From Streptomyces sp. NBC_01262 (lineage in GTDB: Bacteria; Actinomycetota; Actinomycetes; Streptomycetales; Streptomycetaceae): 64,000 nt of DNA. The notes beneath the pieces are model-generated. The model was not told the origin of the DNA. It made no database searches and saw nothing but the letters and a program-made list of their open reading frames with translations. Positions 41,939 to 49,740 of this stretch are shown here, one piece after another. The DNA is taken from NCBI RefSeq assembly GCF_036226365.1, contig NZ_CP108462.1, positions 3,638,501-3,702,500 on the forward strand, read 5' to 3'. Made by a program: the position numbers and the translations under genes. Numbering within the stretch: position 1 is the stretch's first letter; each line of letters begins with the position of its first letter.

Positions 41939-43399
41939 CTACTCGACGCGGCGCAGCGCGTCGGCCGGGCGCAGGCGCGAGGCCCGCCAGCCGCCGAAGG
42001 TGCCGGCGATCAGACCGCCCAGGACGGCCAGGGCGACCGCGAGGGCGATGGTGTTGACGCTGACCGGAGCGGTGAGCGCGATGTCGATCGCCTTGGAGGC
42101 GGTCTGCTGGCCCGGGCCGCCACCGCCGGGGCCGCCCTGGCCGCCGCCGGAGGAGGTGGAGCCGAGCGAGGCGCTCAGGGTCGGGCTGATCGCGGTGACG
42201 GTGTACGCGCCGGCCAGGCCGAGCGCGATGCCCAGCGCGCCGCCGAGCAGACCGTTGACGAAGGCCTCGCCCATGACCTGGCGGGTGACCCGGCCGGACT
42301 TCCAGCCCAGCGCCTTCAGGGTGCCGAACTCACGGACGCGGCGGCTGACGGCGGAGGAGGTCAGCAGCGCGGCGACGAGGAAGGCGGCGATCAGGACGGC
42401 GATCGACAGCCACTTGCCGACGCTGGTCGCGAGGTTGGACGCGGTGGACAGCGAACCGGAGACCGTGGAGGCCAGGTCGGAGGAGGTGGTGACCGTGGTA
42501 CCGGAGATGTTCTTCTGGATGGTCGCCTTGACGGCGCTGATCTTCTTGGAGTCCGTGGCCTTGACGTAGATCGTCGTGACCTTGTTCTTGGAGTCCGCGA
42601 GGGTCTGCGCCTGCTTCAGCGGGATGTAGAGGTTCGCGGTGGAGGAGCCGCTGTCGGCGGTGGCGATGCCGATGATCTTGAACTTGGTGCCGCTGATGGT
42701 GACCGTGCTGCCGACCTTGTACTTCTTGGTCTTGGCGTAGGCGCTGTCCACGACCGCGACCTTGGCGTTGGTCTCGGCGGCCTTGAAGGTACGGCCACTG
42801 GTGATCTTCGAGGTGGTCAGCGGGCCGAGGTCGAGGTTGCTGACGTCGGTGCCGAAGACCGTGTAGCTGTTGACGCTGAAGTTGGCGCCGCCGCCCTGCA
42901 CCTGCGGCTGCGCGGTGGAGTTGCCGCCGCCCTGGCCGCCCTGCTGGCCGCCGCCGCTGCTGCTGCCCGTGGTGGACTTGGCCTGGCCCTGGGTGAAGGA
43001 GCCGTCGACCTTGGTCACGTTCAGGCTGAGCCCGCCGACCGCGGAGGCGACGCCGGTCTGCTGGGAGACCTTGGTGACCACCGAGGAGGCCAGCGACTGG
43101 AAGCCCTGCACCCGGACGTTGTCCGAGCTCTGCTTCTTGCTGCTGCTGTTGCTCTGCGCGTCGAAGTCGAACTTCGGCGCGCCGCTGCTCGCGGCCGTCG
43201 CCGTCTGCGCCTTGGTGACGGTCATGTCCGTACCGAGGCCGTACAGCGATTCCAGCACCTTGCCCTGGGCCGCTGACATGCCTGCCGACACCGAGTTCAC
43301 GGTGATGACCAGCGCGATGCCGAGGGCGAGACCCATGGAAATGACCAGGGCCGCCTTCTTCCGGCGGCGCAGCTCACGCCTGAGATAGATGAGAAACAT
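41939..43399 (-). CDS. FtsX/MacB-type ABC permease, copy 2
   Basis: 486 residues. Same architecture as the permease at 39457: N-terminal helix, extracytoplasmic domain with a Gly/Gln/Ser-rich loop (SSGGGQQGGQGGGNS, about 143-157), and three C-terminal helices with the FGTLKALGWKSGRVTRQVMG loop. Both copies start with a RRELRRRKKA basic cluster before the first helix. First gene of its operon, divergent from the proline-rich membrane protein. Confidence 0.9.
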   Translation of the reverse strand: MFLIYLRRELRRRKKAALVISMGLALGIALVITVNSVSAGMSAAQGKVLESLYGLGTDMTVTKAQTATAASSGAPKFDFDAQSNSSSKKQSSDNVRVQGFQSLASSVVTKVSQQTGVASAVGGLSLNVTKVDGSFTQGQAKSTTGSSSGGGQQGGQGGGNSTAQPQVQGGGANFSVNSYTVFGTDVSNLDLGPLTTSKITSGRTFKAAETNAKVAVVDSAYAKTKKYKVGSTVTISGTKFKIIGIATADSGSSTANLYIPLKQAQTLADSKNKVTTIYVKATDSKKISAVKATIQKNISGTTVTTSSDLASTVSGSLSTASNLATSVGKWLSIAVLIAAFLVAALLTSSAVSRRVREFGTLKALGWKSGRVTRQVMGEAFVNGLLGGALGIALGLAGAYTVTAISPTLSASLGSTSSGGGQGGPGGGGPGQQTASKAIDIALTAPVSVNTIALAVALAVLGGLIAGTFGGWRASRLRPADALRRVE

Positions 43400-43514
43400 G
43401 CCAATCCTCGCGTATGCCCCAAGGGGACTGTGGGTTGCAGGACAGCCCGTGCGGGGCCACGGCGAAAAACTATGTATGGATGTTTATGGAGAGCTGAGTG
43501 GCGCATGTGTGCGA

Positions 43515-43543
43515 GATGAGAAGGTCACCCGCTGGATGAGAAG
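43515..43543. repeat. Direct repeats GATGAGAAG, 20-bp period, upstream of ABC copy 2
   Basis: GATGAGAAG at 43515-43523 and 43535-43543, about two helical turns apart, in the divergent intergenic region before the permease at 43399 and the protein at 43605. Matches the repeat word upstream of copy 1. Confidence 0.45.
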
Positions 43544-43604
43544 CGCCCTTATGCGGGTATGAGAGGGGGGCGCATCGACCGCTCAGGCGTGGGGGGAAAC
43601 AGAC

Positions 43605-44948
43605 ATGTCAGACCAATCACCATGGAATGCCGGTGGATTCGGGCCAGCGCCGCAACTTCCGCCACAGGTTCCGCACCAGCTACCGCCGCAACTGCCGGCC
43701 CAGGCATATCCGCCACCGCCGGCCTACGCGCCCGCCCCGGGCTGGGCGTCCCCGCCACCGCCTCCTCCGTCACACAGACGGGGCCTCGCGGCTCTCATCA
43801 CCGCTGCGGTGGTCGCCGTCGCGCTCATCGCCGGCATTCTCATCTGGGGGCCGTGGAGCGGTGCCTCCGGCGAGGCGTCCGCCAGTCCGTCCCCCTCGGC
43901 CTCCAAGGACCCCGCCAAGATCGCCGAGGCCGCGCTGCGCCAGGCGGCGCAGGCCCTGGGCAACGCCGACGTGATCGAGTACAAGGGCCAGTTCACCGAC
44001 AGCGACGACGCCGTCTCGGCCTTCGAGCTCCAGACCACCCAGAACGGCTGGGGTCGCGGCTCCCTCGCCTCCGGCAAGCACACCATCCGGCTGCTCACCG
44101 CCGGCGACAACCGCCTCATGAAGGCCGACACCGCCTACTGGAAGGCCCAGAAGTACAACTCCACCACCATCAAGCACTTCGCCAACCACTGGCTCGACTC
44201 CGAGACCGACCTCCCCGACCTCGCCGCCCTCACCGACCCCCTCGCGCCGGCCAACCTCGCCAAGCTCATGCTCGACGCCGCCAACCGCGGCCACGTCACC
44301 CCCGGCACCGAGACCACCCTCTCCGGCATCCCGGCCCAGCGCCTCTACACCCCCTCCGGCCGCTTCTACGTCACCTCCGCCACGCCCCACACCCTCGTAC
44401 GGGTCCAGTCCGCCGCCTCGTCCTCGGACTCCTCCGACTCCTCGGGCCTCCTCCCCCTGCCGGACGGCACCGACGCCACCGTCGCCGAGCTGACCGACAC
44501 CACCCGCACGGCCTTCACCACCGCCTACACCAAGGACCTCGGCGCCCTCACCTCCGCCGTAGACCCCAACATCACCTTCTCCAGCACCGGCAAGGCCCGC
44601 TTCACCCCCTGCGGCAACTACAGCTGCACCGCCAAGTTCTCCATCAAGAACTCCGTCTACGACCCCAACGGCACCGCCAAATCCCAGGCCGTCCACGCCG
44701 TCATCACCATCGACGTCAAACTCGACGGCCGCCAGGTCAAGCACTGCGCCTTCAACCGCACCATGAAGGCCAACGGCACGGTCGCCCTCACCTGCAAGGC
44801 CACCTACTCCGCCTCCCTCTACAGCAACCACACCGTCCGCGGCCTCCCCGACGCCTGGGCCCGCGCCGTCACCGACACCGAGATCAAGCAGCTCAAGGCC
44901 GGCTTCGCCACGGACGCCCCGACCACGGGGAGCGGATCGGCGGCGTAG
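43605..44948 (+). CDS. Proline-rich single-pass membrane protein with extracellular domain
   Basis: 447 residues; GGGGGGAAAC precedes the ATG. Residues 1-58 are Pro/Gln/Ala/Tyr-rich (PPQLPAQAYPPPPAYAPAPG), then one membrane helix (about 60-82), a Ser/Pro linker (85-100), and an extracellular domain with LppX/LprG-like character (YKGQFTDSDDAVSAFELQTT; LDSETDLPDL; TLSGIPAQRLYTPSGRFYV). Four cysteines near the end (CGNYSC, KHCAF, LTCKA) may form disulfides. Divergent from the ABC permease operon and sharing its control region, so it may be a co-regulated accessory or sensor. Function unknown. Confidence 0.75.
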   Translation: MSDQSPWNAGGFGPAPQLPPQVPHQLPPQLPAQAYPPPPAYAPAPGWASPPPPPPSHRRGLAALITAAVVAVALIAGILIWGPWSGASGEASASPSPSASKDPAKIAEAALRQAAQALGNADVIEYKGQFTDSDDAVSAFELQTTQNGWGRGSLASGKHTIRLLTAGDNRLMKADTAYWKAQKYNSTTIKHFANHWLDSETDLPDLAALTDPLAPANLAKLMLDAANRGHVTPGTETTLSGIPAQRLYTPSGRFYVTSATPHTLVRVQSAASSSDSSDSSGLLPLPDGTDATVAELTDTTRTAFTTAYTKDLGALTSAVDPNITFSSTGKARFTPCGNYSCTAKFSIKNSVYDPNGTAKSQAVHAVITIDVKLDGRQVKHCAFNRTMKANGTVALTCKATYSASLYSNHTVRGLPDAWARAVTDTEIKQLKAGFATDAPTTGSGSAA

Positions 44949-44976
44949 GGCCCGGCAGCGCTGAGCCGCCGGGCCC
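44948..44976 (+). terminator. GC-rich hairpin after the proline-rich membrane protein
   Basis: GGGCCCGG and CCGGGCCC around a 13-base spacer, overlapping the stop codon region; lies between convergent genes (xylA stop at 45003). Confidence 0.55.
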
Positions 44977-45002
44977 CACTGGGCCCCGTCCGGACCCGAA
45001 CG

Positions 45003-46172
45003 TCAGCGGGCGCCGAGGAGGTGGTCCATGGCGAGCTGGTCGAGCTGCTCGAAGGCCATGCCGCGCTTGGCGGCGGCCTCGGCGTCGAACGTCTCGAAGG
45101 CGGTGGGGTCGGCGAGGAGGTCGGCGAGGGTCTCGCCCTGGGCGAGGGTGGTCTGGGCGAGCTGGTCGAGGCGGGAGGCCTTCAGGGCCTCCTGGACCTG
45201 CGGGTCGGCCCGGAAGGCGGTGGCGCGCTCCTTGAGGAGGAGGTAGTTGCGCATGCAGCCCGCGGCGGAGGCCCAGACGCCGTCGAAGTCCTCGGTGCGC
45301 GGGGGCTTGAAGTCGAAGTGCTTGGGCCCTTCGTAGCCGGCCGATTCGAGCAGGTCCACCAGCCAGAAGGCCTGGCGCAGGTCGCCGGCGCCGAAGCGGA
45401 GGTCCTGGTCGTACTTGATGCCGGACTGGCCGTTGAGGTCGATGTGGAAGAGCTTGCCGTGCCACAGGGCCTGGGCGATGCCGTGCGGGAAGTTGAGCCC
45501 GGCCATCTGCTCGTGGCCGACCTCCGGGTTGACGCCGACGCGGTCGGCGTGGGCCAGCTCGTTGATGAAGGCCAGGGCGTGGCCGACGGTGGGGAGCAGG
45601 ATGTCGCCGCGCGGCTCGTTGGGCTTGGGCTCGATGGCGAAGCGCAGGTCGTAGCCCTGGGAGACGACGTAGTCGCCGAGCAGGTCGAAGGCCTCCTTGA
45701 GGCGGTCCAGCGCGACCCGTACGTCCTTGGCGGCGCCGGACTCGGCGCCCTCGCGGCCGCCCCAGGCGACGTAGGTGGTGGCGCCCAGCTCCGCCGCGAG
45801 GTCGATGTTGCGGATGGTCTTGCGCAGCGCGTAGCGGCGTACGTCGCGGTCGTTCGCGGTGAAGGCGCCGTCCTTGAAGACGGGGTGGGTGAAGAGGTTG
45901 GTGGTCGCCATGGGCACCTTCATGCCGGTGGCGTCCAGGGCCTGGCGGAAGCGCTTGATGTGCGACTCGCGGGCGGTGTCGTCGGACCCGAAGGGGATCA
46001 GGTCGTCGTCGTGGAAGGTGACGCCGTACGCGCCGAGCTCGGCGAGCCGGGTGACGGTCTCGACCGGGTCGAGGGCGGGGCGGGTCGCGTCGCCGAAGGG
46101 ATCGCGGCCCTGCCAGCCGACGGTCCAGAGGCCGAAGGTGAACTTGTCGTCGGGGGTGGGGGTGAGATTCAT
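45003..46172 (-). CDS. xylA: Xylose isomerase
   Basis: 389 residues, the same length as the well-known Streptomyces enzymes. H54 in [12 protein letters not shown] and all metal ligands fall at the canonical numbers: E181, E217, H220, D245, D255 and D257. Converts D-xylose to D-xylulose (and glucose to fructose slowly) in the cytoplasm. Divergent from xylulokinase, with near-identical leader sequences in front of both start codons. It feeds xylose released by the neighbouring xyloglucan/xylan-type enzymes into the pentose phosphate pathway. Confidence 0.97.
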   Translation of the reverse strand: MNLTPTPDDKFTFGLWTVGWQGRDPFGDATRPALDPVETVTRLAELGAYGVTFHDDDLIPFGSDDTARESHIKRFRQALDATGMKVPMATTNLFTHPVFKDGAFTANDRDVRRYALRKTIRNIDLAAELGATTYVAWGGREGAESGAAKDVRVALDRLKEAFDLLGDYVVSQGYDLRFAIEPKPNEPRGDILLPTVGHALAFINELAHADRVGVNPEVGHEQMAGLNFPHGIAQALWHGKLFHIDLNGQSGIKYDQDLRFGAGDLRQAFWLVDLLESAGYEGPKHFDFKPPRTEDFDGVWASAAGCMRNYLLLKERATAFRADPQVQEALKASRLDQLAQTTLAQGETLADLLADPTAFETFDAEAAAKRGMAFEQLDQLAMDHLLGAR

Positions 46173-46174
46173 TG

Positions 46175-46262
46175 CTGCGGCTCCTCGGTTCCTCTATTCG
46201 TAAGACCACTGAACAAATTAGTATGCGCATGCCGTGTTTGTGAAGGACCGAGGGAGCCGCAG
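46175..46262. promoter_or_regulatory. Symmetric xylA-xylB intergenic control region
   Basis: The outer parts (46175-46192 and 46245-46262) are near-perfect inverted copies, so each gene has the same ribosome-site leader (ACCGAGGAGCCGCAG type). The AT-rich centre has a plausible xylB promoter: TTCGTA at 46197-46202 and TAGTAT at 46219-46224 (16-base spacer). ROK regulator site probable, not defined. Confidence 0.55.
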
Positions 46263-46264
46263 TT

Positions 46265-47692
46265 ATGGGACGCGTCGTCGAAGGCGTTGGACGGGTTGTG
46301 CTCGGGGTGGACAGTTCCACCCAGTCGACGAAGGTGCTCGCCGTCGACGCCGACAGCGGGGAGGTGCTGGCCCGGGGACAGGCCCGGCACGTCGTCAGCG
46401 AGGGCGCGGCCCGCGAGACCGACCCCGAGGTGTGGTGGCGCGCGCTCCAGGACGCGCTTGCGCAGGTCGGCGATTACGCCGCACGCGCAGAGGGGATTGC
46501 CGTCGGCGGGCAGCAGCACGGGCTGGTCGTCGTGGACGGGGACGGGCTGCCGCTGCGGCCCGCGCTGCTGTGGAACGACGTGCAGTCCGCGCCCCAGGCC
46601 GCCGCGCTCGTCGAGCGCTACGGGGCCGCGTGGTGGGCCCAGCGGTTCGGAAGCGTGCCCGGGGCCAGCTTCACGGTCACCAAGTGGGCGTGGCTCGCCG
46701 AGCACGAGCCCGAGGCGGCGAAGGCGGCCGCGGGCGTCCGCCTGCCGCACGACTTCCTCACCGAACGGCTGACCGGGGCCGCCGTCACCGACCGCGGCGA
46801 CGTGTCCGGCACCGGGTGGTGGTCCACGGCCACCGAGGCCTACGACGAGGCACTGCTCGCCGAGATCGGCCTCGACCCCGCGCTCCTCCCCCACGTCCTG
46901 GGCCCCGGCGAGGCCGCCGGGATCACCCTGCCCGGCGTCGGTGTGCGCGAAGGCGCCCTGGTCGCGTCCGGCACCGGCGACAACGCCGCCGCCGCGCTCG
47001 GCCTCGGGCTCGCCCCCGGCCAGGCCGCGCTGAGCCTGGGCACCTCCGGCACGGTTTACACCCCCTCGGTGACCCGGCCCGCCGACCCCTCCGGCACGGT
47101 CGCCGGATTCGCGGGGGCGGACGGCGGCTGGCTGCCGCTGGCGTGCACCCTGAACTGCACACTGGCGGTCGACAAGGTCGCCTCCCTGCTCTCGCTGGAC
47201 CGCGAGGCCGTGGCGGGCGGCGGGTCCGTGGCCCTGCTGCCCTTCCTGGACGGCGAGCGCACACCGAACCTGCCGTACGCCTCCGGCGTACTCAGCGGCC
47301 TGCGGCACGACACGACCCCCGGCCAGATCCTCCAGGCGGCCTACGACGGAGCCGCGTACGCCCTGCTCGGCGCGCTCGACCAGGTCCTGGCCGTGGACGG
47401 CGCCCCGGCCGATGCCCCGCTGCTGCTCATCGGCGGCGGCGCCCGGGGCACCGCCTGGCGCGAGACGGTGCGGCGGCTGTCGGGGCGGGCGGTGCAGGTG
47501 CCGGTCGCGGAGGAGCTCGTCGCGCTGGGCGCGGCCGCGCAGGCGGCGGGCCTGCTGACCGGCGAGGCCCCGGCGGCGATCGCCCGGCGGTGGGGGACGG
47601 CGCAGGGCGTGTCGTACGAGCCGCTGGCCCGGGACGAGGCCGCGCTGGAGCGGCTGGGCGGGGAGCTGACGCGGGCGTTCGGGACCGCGTGA
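46265..47692 (+). CDS. xylB: Xylulokinase
   Basis: 475 residues, FGGY-family kinase. The N-terminal phosphate-binding loop VVLGVDSSTQSTK (D16), the IAVGGQQHGLVVVD substrate region, and catalytic D239 in SGTGDNAAAALG are all present. Phosphorylates D-xylulose to xylulose 5-phosphate. The next gene, a ROK regulator, follows after about 50 bases on the same strand. Confidence 0.95.
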   Translation: MGRVVEGVGRVVLGVDSSTQSTKVLAVDADSGEVLARGQARHVVSEGAARETDPEVWWRALQDALAQVGDYAARAEGIAVGGQQHGLVVVDGDGLPLRPALLWNDVQSAPQAAALVERYGAAWWAQRFGSVPGASFTVTKWAWLAEHEPEAAKAAAGVRLPHDFLTERLTGAAVTDRGDVSGTGWWSTATEAYDEALLAEIGLDPALLPHVLGPGEAAGITLPGVGVREGALVASGTGDNAAAALGLGLAPGQAALSLGTSGTVYTPSVTRPADPSGTVAGFAGADGGWLPLACTLNCTLAVDKVASLLSLDREAVAGGGSVALLPFLDGERTPNLPYASGVLSGLRHDTTPGQILQAAYDGAAYALLGALDQVLAVDGAPADAPLLLIGGGARGTAWRETVRRLSGRAVQVPVAEELVALGAAAQAAGLLTGEAPAAIARRWGTAQGVSYEPLARDEAALERLGGELTRAFGTA

Positions 47693-47739
47693 GATCGCCC
47701 AGGACAATGGGCAGCACGGACCACTGAAGGGAGCGCCAC

Positions 47740-48924
47740 GTGCCGAAGGGCCCCGGCTCGCAGGCCGGCCTGCGGCGACACAACCTCGCCTTGGTCATGC
47801 ATAGCGTCGCGACCCGCGGCGAGATCTCGCGCGCGGCGGTCGCGGCGGAGATCGGACTGACCCGGGCGACCGTGTCGACGCTGGTCGACGAGCTGCTGAC
47901 GGCGGGGCTGCTCGTCGAGCTGGGCGCGCGGCGCCCCGGCACGGTCGGCCGGCCCGGCACCGCGCTCGCGCTGAACGACAACGGCCCGGCCGGGATCGGG
48001 GCGGAGGTGGGCGTCGACCACCTCGCGGTGTGCGCGGTGGACCTGCGCGGCACGGTCCGGGTACGGGCGGAGGTCGAGGCGCACAACCGTGAGCAGGACC
48101 GGCCGCCGGGCGAGGTGCTGCGCGAGCTGACCGGGCTCATAGGCGAGGTCGAGGCCGAGGCGGAGGCCCTGGGCCTGCGGCCCGCCGGGCGCACGGTGGC
48201 CGTGCCGGGGCTGGTCGGCCGGGACCGCCGCACCGTGCTGAGGGCGCCCAACCTGGGCTGGGAGAACATCGCCGTCCCCCTGCCGGCCGCCGTCGAGAAC
48301 GAGGCGAACCTCGGCGCGTTGGCCGAGCTGTGGCTCGGGGGGCACGAGACGGCCGCGGCCGTCACCGACTTCATCCACGTCTCCGCCGAGATCGGCATCG
48401 GCGCCGCCCTGATCATCGACGGCCACCTCTTCCGGGGCGCCCGTGGCTTCGCCGGCGAGCTCGGCCACGTACCCGTACATCCCAACGGCCCGCGCTGCTC
48501 GTGCGGAGCGCGCGGCTGCCTGGAGCAGTACGCGGGCGAACAGGCCGTGCTGCGCGCGGCCGGGATCCCCCCGCAGCGCCAGGGCGCGCTCAAGGCCCTG
48601 CACACGGCCGCCGCCGACGGCGACCCGGCGGCACTCAAAGCACTCGCCGCCGCCGGACAGGCACTCGGCATCGCCCTCAGCGGCGCGGTGAATCTGCTCG
48701 ACCCCCAGGCGGTCGTCCTCGGCGGCCCCCTCGCCGAGCTCGCGCCCTGGCTCCGCCCCGCCGTGGAACGCGAGCTCCGCCGCCGCGTCACCGACCGCCA
48801 GTGGCCGCCCGAGGCCCTCCTCGTCTCCCGGCTCGGCCGGGACGGGGTCCTGCTGGGAGCCGCGTACAGCACGGTGCGCGCGGTCCTGGACGACCCTCAG
48901 GCCTACGCCTTCGACAGCGCGTAG
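47740..48924 (+). CDS. xylR: ROK-family regulator, probable xylose repressor
   Basis: 394 residues from a GTG start after AAGGGAG. Residues about 10-75 form a winged HTH (AVAAEIGLTRATVSTLVDEL), followed by a ROK sugar-binding domain with the zinc motif C253-x-C-G-x-x-G-C260 (CSCGARGCLEQYAG). The kinase-like sugar-binding core includes VENEANLGALAE. Located directly after xylB and near the symmetric xylA-xylB control region, it most likely represses xylAB and is released by xylose. The gene symbol is by context. Confidence 0.88.
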   Translation: MPKGPGSQAGLRRHNLALVMHSVATRGEISRAAVAAEIGLTRATVSTLVDELLTAGLLVELGARRPGTVGRPGTALALNDNGPAGIGAEVGVDHLAVCAVDLRGTVRVRAEVEAHNREQDRPPGEVLRELTGLIGEVEAEAEALGLRPAGRTVAVPGLVGRDRRTVLRAPNLGWENIAVPLPAAVENEANLGALAELWLGGHETAAAVTDFIHVSAEIGIGAALIIDGHLFRGARGFAGELGHVPVHPNGPRCSCGARGCLEQYAGEQAVLRAAGIPPQRQGALKALHTAAADGDPAALKALAAAGQALGIALSGAVNLLDPQAVVLGGPLAELAPWLRPAVERELRRRVTDRQWPPEALLVSRLGRDGVLLGAAYSTVRAVLDDPQAYAFDSA

Positions 48925-48966
48925 GCGCGCCCGAGATCAGAGCTTGCAGGGCTACCGTGGGGCGTG

Positions 48967-49003
48967 GAGCCCCCGCCGCGCATGCACCGCGCGGCGGGGG
49001 CTC
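48967..49003. terminator. Bidirectional hairpin between xylR and GH12 gene
   Basis: GAGCCCCCGCCGCGC and its perfect complement with a 7-base loop, between the xylR stop (48924) and the GH12 stop (49039). Confidence 0.8.
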
Positions 49004-49038
49004 TGCCGTGGGCCCGGCCGGAACAGGCCGGAGCCGGT

Positions 49039-49740
49039 CTAGCTGAAGGAGACGCTGTAGCTGTTGGCCTGGAAGTTCAGGCCGGCCGAGGAGGACGTGA
49101 TCTCCCAGCCGAGCTGGACGTCGCCGACGGTGAAGTTGCTGATGTAGCCCTTGGTGTTACGGAGCCAGTTGAGGATGGGGAGGATGTTGACCGTGCCGGA
49201 GCTGGAGTCGGAGGTGCGCACGAAGGAGTAGACGTCGTTGTTGCCGTTGTTGCCGACGTAGACCGTCCAGGTGTGGCCGCCGAGGGTGAGGTTGCCGATG
49301 GAGCTGCCGATCGGGCCGACCGCGCCGTTGTAGTTCATCCAGAGCATGATCTCCTTGGTCTTGCCGCTGTCCCAGACGTCGTACGCGGTGTTGTACGCGC
49401 CGGAGGACGGAACGGTGACGTTGTAGCTGCTGGTCAGGGTGGCCAGCGAGGAGATCGTCTTCCCGACGTAGCGGGTGGAGTTCGGGTAGGACTTGATGCC
49501 GCCGGTGTCGGGGTGCTGGGCCCAGACGCCGAAGTTGCTGCCGGAGTTGGCCCAGGCGCACTGGGCGCCGGCGCCGCTGCCCCAGATGTTGTTGTAGACG
49601 GTGTAGTTGCCGCTGGTCCAGTTGCCCCACTGGTCGCACGAGGACCAGGTGGCCGCCTGGGCGGGGGCGGCGGCGAAGCCGATGAGTGCCAGCAGCGCTA
49701 TCAGCGGGGTCAGGATGAGCTTGCGAGCGGCTCGTTGCAC
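49039..49740 (-). CDS. Secreted GH12 endoglucanase / xyloglucanase
   Basis: 233 residues from a GTG start preceded by AAGGGAG. A Sec signal peptide ends at about residue 30 (APAQAA). The mature protein is a single GH12 jelly roll with no binding module: nucleophile E130 in TKEIMLWMNY and acid/base E213 in LGWEITSSS. GH12 enzymes hydrolyse beta-1,4-glucan and xyloglucan. The company of GH74, GH95, GH42 and xylA/B favours xyloglucan. The start codon lies 31 bases inside the end of the GH95 gene, so it is translated from the same transcript. Confidence 0.93.
   Translation of the reverse strand: MQRAARKLILTPLIALLALIGFAAAPAQAATWSSCDQWGNWTSGNYTVYNNIWGSGAGAQCAWANSGSNFGVWAQHPDTGGIKSYPNSTRYVGKTISSLATLTSSYNVTVPSSGAYNTAYDVWDSGKTKEIMLWMNYNGAVGPIGSSIGNLTLGGHTWTVYVGNNGNNDVYSFVRTSDSSSGTVNILPILNWLRNTKGYISNFTVGDVQLGWEITSSSAGLNFQANSYSVSFS

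Noticed and set aside
45948..45957. GAAGCGCTTG, one base off the LacI operator core
   Set aside because: Lies in the xylA coding region within ordinary codons, not at a promoter.
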